A DNA stretch of 64,000 bases from assembly GCF_019145355.1 (NCBI RefSeq), contig NZ_JAHSTY010000001.1, forward strand, positions 3,348,001 to 3,412,000, in the 5' to 3' direction. The notes under the pieces are model-generated. The model had not been told where the DNA came from, did not search any database, and was given only the letters and a program-made list of their open reading frames with translations. How positions within the stretch are numbered: the stretch's first letter is position 1; every line of letters begins with the position of its first letter. Both the position numbers and the translations under genes were made by a program. This document shows positions 54,460 through 64,000 of this stretch, in pieces. This DNA comes from Pseudomonas azadiae (GTDB lineage Bacteria > Pseudomonadota > Gammaproteobacteria > Pseudomonadales > Pseudomonadaceae).

Positions 54460-54894
54460 TTACACACCCTGGCCACGCAACCAACTCATCAACTGCGGCA
54501 GCGGAAACGCCCCGCTCTGGCGCGCCACTTCCCGGCCATTCTTGAACAGAATCAAACTGGGAATCGAGCGAATCCCCAACTGCGCCGACAACGGCTGGTT
54601 GGCCTCGCTGTCCAGCTTGGCCAACCGGCACTTGCCTTCCAATTGCCCGGCCGCCTGCTCAAACACCGGCGCGAACGATTTGCACGGCCCGCACCAATCG
54701 GCCCACACATCCACCAGCAACGGCAGGTCGCCCTTGATCTGGCTGGCGTAGTCGCCCTGTTTCAATTCAAAAGGCTTATTCAGTAAAACCGCTTGTTTAC
54801 AGCGCCCACACTTGGGCGCGTCACCCAGCCGTTCACCGGGGATGCGGTTGAGGCCGTTGCAATGTGGGCAGGGGATGACGAGCGATCCGGACAT
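54460..54894 (-). CDS. trxC: Thioredoxin 2 (TrxC)
   Basis: Cytoplasmic thiol-disulfide reductase. The 144-residue protein has the N-terminal zinc ribbon of TrxC (Cys9-Cys12 and Cys29-Cys32) and the active site WCGPC (Cys68, Cys71), with cis-proline in SIPSLILF. The ATG at 54894 gives MSGSLVIPCPHC; upstream codons are unmatched. No OxyR-like site is obvious upstream. Confidence 0.95.
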   Translation of the reverse strand: MSGSLVIPCPHCNGLNRIPGERLGDAPKCGRCKQAVLLNKPFELKQGDYASQIKGDLPLLVDVWADWCGPCKSFAPVFEQAAGQLEGKCRLAKLDSEANQPLSAQLGIRSIPSLILFKNGREVARQSGAFPLPQLMSWLRGQGV

Positions 54895-55040
54895 TGAGGA
54901 CTCCTGGGGTGTTTCAGATAGAGTGTATTTGGAGCCAGGCCTACTGTTTATCAAGGCTTGGCGGACATGACTCGTCCCCTCACAGTTTGGCTTGTGGTGG
55001 AGCGAGGTCGTCTGTCTAAGCTGTTGGAGCTTGTTTTGTT

Positions 55041-55120
55041 TTGCGCCATCGGTCTGTTAACGACTATAGCAAATTGCGATAGTTCGAATTCGGGTTTAAC
55101 CTTCATAGCAAGATGCGATA
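55041..55120 (+). promoter_or_regulatory. higBA promoter with two operator copies
   Basis: TTGCGC (55041-55046), 18 bases, TATAGC (55065-55070). The -10 lies inside TATAGCAAATTGCGATA (55065-55081), and a second copy CATAGCAAGATGCGATA occurs at 55104-55120, up to the ribosome-binding site. Each copy is an imperfect palindrome. Two operators 39 bases apart fit cooperative binding by HigA. Confidence 0.7.
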
Positions 55121-55130
55121 AGGATGTTGC

Positions 55131-55427
55131 ATGCGAGTGATCAGCGAGAAAAGGATCTGGGAAGCAAAGGAAAAGTGGCCGCGTTCGGCAACAGCGTTGG
55201 ACCAGTGGTATCGCGTAATGAAGCGAAACTACCCCAAAGACTTCGCCGCAATGAAAACCATGTTTCCCGCAACGGATAAGGTCGGGGAGTTCCACGTATT
55301 CGATATCGGAGGCAATAAACTGAGGTTGATTGCTAACGTGGAGTATCGGGCACAGCGCGTTTATATCAAGCACCTGCTTGACCACCGCGATTATGAGAAA
55401 GACAAATGGAAGGAAAAAATCAGATGA
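55131..55427 (+). CDS. higB: HigB-family mRNA interferase toxin
   Basis: RelE-superfamily toxin of 98 residues that would cleave mRNA on the ribosome. It shows the HigB pattern: RIWEAKEKWPRSATALDQWY, FDIGGNKLRLIANV and YIKHLLDHRDYEKDKW, with the basic and tyrosine residues typical of the active face. The gene precedes its antitoxin, as is characteristic of higBA, and overlaps it by ATGA. AAGGA six bases ahead supports the ATG at 55131. Confidence 0.92.
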   Translation: MRVISEKRIWEAKEKWPRSATALDQWYRVMKRNYPKDFAAMKTMFPATDKVGEFHVFDIGGNKLRLIANVEYRAQRVYIKHLLDHRDYEKDKWKEKIR

Positions 55428-55825
55428 GCGCGCTTATGCGAGTCGCTGCCGAACACTGGCAATTCGTTTCGCCAGTGCTGCGCAAGCCAGAGAACGAGGC
55501 TGACTACGATGCTCTCGTGTGTGGTTTGGATGAGTTGTTAAGCCTGATGGGTGAAGATGAGGACAGTCCGCTGATGAGCCTGGTGGACATTATCAGTGAC
55601 TGGATCGAAGCCTACGATCATGAGCATCGCCCCATGCCCGTGGCCAGTGGTGTCGATGTGCTGCGCTACATGATGCGTGAACATAATCTCACTCAGAGCG
55701 ACCTGCCGGGCGTTGGTGCCCAATCGGTCGTCTCTGAGGTTTTGAGCGGAAAGCGCCAACTCAATATACGGCAAATTCGGTGGCTGGCTGAACGCTTCGG
55801 CGTTTCGGTAGAGACCTTTATCTGA
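55424..55825 (+). CDS. higA: HigA-family antitoxin with XRE helix-turn-helix
   Basis: A 133-residue antitoxin of the longer HigA type (COG5499): an acidic N-terminal region that binds the toxin and a C-terminal Cro-like helix-turn-helix (about residues 75-130; REHNLTQSDLPGVGAQSVVSEVLSG). It would neutralise HigB and repress the operon through the two operator copies upstream. The module looks intact. It converges with selO, whose stop is three bases away. Confidence 0.92.
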   Translation: MSALMRVAAEHWQFVSPVLRKPENEADYDALVCGLDELLSLMGEDEDSPLMSLVDIISDWIEAYDHEHRPMPVASGVDVLRYMMREHNLTQSDLPGVGAQSVVSEVLSGKRQLNIRQIRWLAERFGVSVETFI

Positions 55826-55828
55826 GGC

Positions 55829-60729
<4,901 letters not shown>

Positions 60730-60778
60730 AGAGACCGGTCTTGCAAGGTGAAGAATCGGGGCATCGTTGCCCCGCAGT

Positions 60779-62521
60779 TTAGAGGAAGAGTCCGGGGCCC
60801 GGGCGACTTCCTTCGGGGAATCTGACGCCGACTTTGCCGATCTTGTTCCCGTCCATGACCGCGACGGTCCAGATGGTGTTGTTCCATTCCACCTGGTCGC
60901 CGACGATAGGGGCGCCGCCGACTTTCTGGGTGATGAAACTGCTCAGCGGCATGTCCGGGTCGATGCCATCGAGCTTGAGGCCATACAGGGCGGAAACCGC
61001 GCCCAGCTGGGCGTCGCCTTCCAGCACGAAGTCGCCGAAGAAGCGCAGGTCCAGACCGCGTTGCGGCGCCTGGCTGAAGAGTTTACCCAGGGCCGGCAGG
61101 TTGTGTTCATGGCCGATCACGCAGAGCAGATCACCGACTTCCAGCACCGTACTACCCGACGGATGGAGCAGTTGCTGGCCACGGAACAGGGCGGCGATCC
61201 GCGTGCCCTCAGGCATTTTCAGCTCGCGCAGCGCGGCGCCGATGCACCATTTTTCAGCGCCCAGGCGGTAGACGAACAGCTCCCATTCACTGGTGACGTG
61301 TACTTCGAGGGCGGCGCGCGAGATCGGCGCCGGGTCCGGCGGCACGGTGACTTTGAGCAGCTTGGCCACCCACGGCAGGCTGGTGCCCTGCACCAGCAGC
61401 GAGACCAGCACGATAAAGAACGCCAGGTTGAAGTACAGCTGCGCGTGGGGCAGGCCAGCCATCAGCGGGAACACCGCGAGGATGATCGGGACCGCGCCGC
61501 GCAGGCCGACCCAGGCGATAAAAGCCTTTTCGCGGTCATGGAACGCCTTGAACGGCAGCAGGCCGACCATCACCGACAGCGGCCGCGCGAACAGGATCAT
61601 CCACAGCGCCAGGCCCAGGGCCGGCAGGGCGATCGGCAGCAAGTCATGGGGCGTGACCAGCAGGCCCAGCACCAGGAACATGCCGATCTGTGCCAGCCAG
61701 GCCATGCCGTCGAGCATGTGCAAGATGCCATGGCGGCTGCGCACCGGGCGGTTGCCGATCACCAGGCCGCACAGGTACACGGCGAGGAAGCCGCTGCCGT
61801 GCAGGGCGTTGGTCAGGGCGAAGACGAACAGGCCGCCGGCGATCACCAGGATCGGGTACAGGCCGTTCGCCAGGTTGATCCGGTTGACCATCTGCAGCAT
61901 CAGCCAGCCGCCGCCGAGGCCGACGATACCGCCGATGCCGAATTCGCGGATCAGATGGGTCAGCAGGCTCCAGTGCAGGCCGGTCTCGCCGCTGGCGAGC
62001 ATGTCGATCAGGGTGACCGTGAGAAACACCGCCATCGGGTCGTTGCTGCCGGACTCGATTTCCAGGCTGGCGGAGACCCGTTCGTTCAGGCCCTTGCCGC
62101 CGAGCAGCGAAAACACCGCCGCGGCGTCCGTCGAGCCGACAATCGCGCCGATCAATAAGCCTTGGATGATATTGAGGTCAAACAGCCAGGCCGCGGCCAT
62201 GCCAGTGAGGCCGGTGGTGATCAGCACCCCGACCGTGGCCAGCGACAACGCCGGCCACAGCGCTACGCGGAAACTGGCCACCCGTGTGCGCAACCCGCCG
62301 TCGAGCAGGATCACCGCCAGGGCGAGGTTGCCCACCAGGTAGGCGGTCGGGTAGTTGTCGAAGATGATGCCGCCGCCATCGACGCCGGCGATCATGCCCA
62401 CGGCCAGGATGATCACCAGAATCGGAATGCCTAAGCGGGACGAAAGAGAACTCACCAGAATGCTCGCACTCACCAGCAACGCGCCGATCAAGAACAGGCT
62501 GTTGATGGTCGTCGCATTCAA
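60779..62521 (-). CDS. nhaP2: CPA1-family cation/proton antiporter (NhaP2/CvrA type)
   Basis: Inner-membrane K+ (or Na+)/H+ antiporter of 580 residues. About twelve membrane helices include the exchange-site region [15 protein letters not shown] (Asn-Asp pair). A cytoplasmic RCK-C/TrkA-C-like regulatory domain follows (about 400-480; [11 protein letters not shown]), then a CorC/HlyC-type C-terminal domain ending [11 protein letters not shown]. The start is TTG at 62521 with GGAGT seven bases ahead, giving the family length; an ATG at 62566 would add 15 unmatched residues. It follows the same strand as mscK, and both serve osmotic/ion balance. Confidence 0.92.
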   Translation of the reverse strand: MNATTINSLFLIGALLVSASILVSSLSSRLGIPILVIILAVGMIAGVDGGGIIFDNYPTAYLVGNLALAVILLDGGLRTRVASFRVALWPALSLATVGVLITTGLTGMAAAWLFDLNIIQGLLIGAIVGSTDAAAVFSLLGGKGLNERVSASLEIESGSNDPMAVFLTVTLIDMLASGETGLHWSLLTHLIREFGIGGIVGLGGGWLMLQMVNRINLANGLYPILVIAGGLFVFALTNALHGSGFLAVYLCGLVIGNRPVRSRHGILHMLDGMAWLAQIGMFLVLGLLVTPHDLLPIALPALGLALWMILFARPLSVMVGLLPFKAFHDREKAFIAWVGLRGAVPIILAVFPLMAGLPHAQLYFNLAFFIVLVSLLVQGTSLPWVAKLLKVTVPPDPAPISRAALEVHVTSEWELFVYRLGAEKWCIGAALRELKMPEGTRIAALFRGQQLLHPSGSTVLEVGDLLCVIGHEHNLPALGKLFSQAPQRGLDLRFFGDFVLEGDAQLGAVSALYGLKLDGIDPDMPLSSFITQKVGGAPIVGDQVEWNNTIWTVAVMDGNKIGKVGVRFPEGSRPGPGLFL

Positions 62522-62660
62522 AGGCAGTACTCCATGGGCAAACAAGACGGGGCGCAAACTGACCATGCAGTCTGCGTGCCAGCGATTCTAACCTGTTGAA
62601 TTGCTGCGCTGTCAAAAAGCTTTTTCTGATTCGCGCATAACTAAATGTGGCAGCGGGCTT

Positions 62661-62750
62661 GTGTGGGAGCTGGCTTGCCTGCGATGGCATCACCTCGGTT
62701 TTCCAGGTGGACCGAGGTGATGCCATCGCAGGCAAGCCAGCTCCCACAGG
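62661..62750. repeat. REP doublet, type B, with a decayed third arm
   Basis: Arms GTGGGAGCTGGCTTGCCTGC and complement with a CACCTCGG/CCGAGGTG inner stem, so nearly the whole 90 bases is one palindrome. Directly before it (62643-62660) is a partial type A arm, AAATGTGGCAGCGGGCTTG, with one changed base and its end missing, suggesting a newer type B element landed in an older one. Confidence 0.88.
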
Positions 62751-62779
62751 GGGCCGGCGTCGGTTTGGCAGGCTTTATT

Positions 62780-64000
62780 TCAAAGGCGGAAGCGACCGAC
62801 CATCCCATTCAAATCCACCGCCAGGCGCGACAGTTCACTGCTCGCCGCGCTGGTCTGGCTGGCGCCAGTGGCCGATTGCACCGACAGGTCGCGGATATTC
62901 ACCAGGTTGCGGTCCACTTCCCGCGCGACCTGAGCCTGCTCTTCCGCCGCGCTGGCAATTACCAGGTTGCGCTCGTTGATCTCGACGATCGCCGTATTGA
63001 TCGTGTCCAGCGACATCCCCGCGCCTTTGGCGATATTCAGCGTCGATTCCGCGCGTTCAGTGCTGTTGCGCATCGAATCCACCGCATGTTCGGTCCCGGC
63101 CTGGATGCTGCCGATCATCCGCTCGATCTCGCTGGTCGACTGCTGGGTGCGATGAGCCAGAGCCCGCACTTCGTCGGCGACCACGGCGAAGCCGCGGCCG
63201 GCTTCACCGGCGCGTGCCGCTTCGATCGCGGCGTTCAGGGCCAGCAGGTTAGTCTGGTCGGCCAGGCCGCGAATCACGTCCAGCACCTTGCCGATATCGC
63301 GCGACTCGTTGGCCAGGTCGCCAATCAGCGTGGCGGTAGCCTGTACGTCGCCGCTCATGCGTTCGATGGCGCTGACGGTCTCCTGCACCAAGTCGCGGCC
63401 ATCACCGGCGGACGTGGTGGCGTTGCGCGAGGCTTCAGAGGTGCTGACCGCATTACGTGCAACTTCTTCGACGGCACTGGTCATCTCGTTGACGGCCGTG
63501 GCAGCTTGTTCGATCTCGTTGTTTTGCTGGGTCAGGCCACGCGCGCTTTCGTCGGTGACGGCGTTGAGCTCTTCAGCCGCGGACGCCAACTGGGTGGCCG
63601 AGCCGGCAATCCGCTGCAGGGTGTCACGCAATTTGTCCTGCATCTTGGCCATGGCGGCCAGCAGGCGCCCGGCTTCGTCGTTGCCGTCGACCTTGATCGG
63701 GCGCGTCAGGTTGCCTTCGGCCACTTCTTCGGCAGCTTCCAGTGCCTGGGAAATCGGCAAGGTAATGCTGCGGGTCAGCAGCCAGGCGAACAGCAGGGTC
63801 AGCAGCGTGGCGATCACCAAAAGGCTCACGACCATGTTGAAGGCCATGTCGTATTGGTCCTCGGCTTCCTTGTTGGTGGCCAGGGCCATCTCGTTATTGA
63901 TGTCCAGCAGGCGTGTGAGCACGGCGTTGACTTGTTCGGAGTTGCTGAGCAATTCGGTGTTGAGCAGGCTGCGCAGCTCGTCCACCTGGTTGGCCCGTGA
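62780..64000 (-). CDS. Methyl-accepting chemotaxis protein (partial, 5' end outside window)
   Basis: Chemoreceptor cut by the window end; the visible 406 residues lack the first membrane segment and most of the sensor domain. Present are the end of a four-helix-type ligand domain, the second membrane segment ([22 protein letters not shown]), a HAMP domain ([19 protein letters not shown]), and the long cytoplasmic coiled coil with the hairpin tip [19 protein letters not shown], which contacts CheA/CheW. No C-terminal CheR-binding pentapeptide is seen. The ligand cannot be inferred. Confidence 0.95.
   Translation of the reverse strand, partial: SRANQVDELRSLLNTELLSNSEQVNAVLTRLLDINNEMALATNKEAEDQYDMAFNMVVSLLVIATLLTLLFAWLLTRSITLPISQALEAAEEVAEGNLTRPIKVDGNDEAGRLLAAMAKMQDKLRDTLQRIAGSATQLASAAEELNAVTDESARGLTQQNNEIEQAATAVNEMTSAVEEVARNAVSTSEASRNATTSAGDGRDLVQETVSAIERMSGDVQATATLIGDLANESRDIGKVLDVIRGLADQTNLLALNAAIEAARAGEAGRGFAVVADEVRALAHRTQQSTSEIERMIGSIQAGTEHAVDSMRNSTERAESTLNIAKGAGMSLDTINTAIVEINERNLVIASAAEEQAQVAREVDRNLVNIRDLSVQSATGASQTSAASSELSRLAVDLNGMVGRFRL

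Noticed and set aside
54951..55385. Minus-strand 144-codon frame opposite higB
   Set aside because: It covers the higBA promoter, operators and toxin in antisense and has no homology; the toxin-antitoxin pair with its ATGA overlap is the real gene set.

Overview
The window is chromosomal DNA of a fluorescent pseudomonad, most likely of the Pseudomonas fluorescens group. The evidence is the high GC content, Pseudomonas-typical proteins throughout, a gene order that follows the familiar Pseudomonas block (pha genes, hslUV, argS, priA, rpmE, maeB, mrcA, pilMNOPQ, aroKB, damX-like, gltBD, hemE), and many copies of the short GGGAGC.GGCTTGC repetitive extragenic palindromes (REPs) usual in this group. 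I see no tRNA, rRNA, CRISPR array, insertion sequence or prophage.

Bases 1-31,450 are core genome. On the minus strand lie a polyhydroxyalkanoate operon (phaC1-phaZ-phaC2, the last cut by the window edge; a sigma-54-like site precedes phaC1), a DUF971 gene, the heat-shock protease hslVU with a near-consensus sigma-32 promoter, a SPOR-domain gene, argS and priA. On the plus strand follow rpmE, a secreted thermonuclease-like gene whose signal-peptide codons overlap the rpmE terminators, and maeB. The minus-strand penicillin-binding protein gene mrcA is divergent from a reduced pilus/secretin operon: PilM lacks an internal block, PilO and PilP are fused, and PilQ is short. Then come aroK-aroB-damX-like, gltBD and hemE.

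Bases 31,450-55,830 are accessory. A hipBA-type toxin-antitoxin relic (intact antitoxin, broken toxin), a transporter/LysR pair, an orphan PemK/MazF-like toxin and a candidate small RNA lead into a twenty-gene minus-strand operon (52,511 to 34,980) for an aryl polyene pigment. It holds an aromatic ammonia-lyase for the starter acid, a ligase-dehydratase fusion, two acyl carrier proteins, ketosynthases and a chain-length-factor-like partner, a ketoreductase, a second dehydratase, a thioesterase, acyl- and glycosyltransferases, a methyltransferase, a flavin oxidoreductase, and export/envelope proteins (MMPL, LolA-like, lipoproteins). Most junctions are 4-base ATGA overlaps, so the genes are probably translationally coupled. 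Past the operon promoter come an orphan ParA, a structured leader in front of a small DUF6124/DUF3077-like gene (both bracketed by two nearly identical REP doublets in opposite orientation), trxC and a higBA module.

Bases 55,829-64,000 return to core genes on the minus strand: selO, an MscK-like mechanosensitive channel, an NhaP2-type cation/proton antiporter and a methyl-accepting chemotaxis protein cut by the window end.

The strongest leads are: the leader at 53,923-54,095, in which two hairpin loops carry the same octamer and a third segment is complementary to both; the inverted REP doublets around it; a REP doublet read in frame inside the signal peptide of the LolA-like gene; the internally deleted PilM with PilO-PilP fusion; and a candidate small RNA with its own promoter and terminator.
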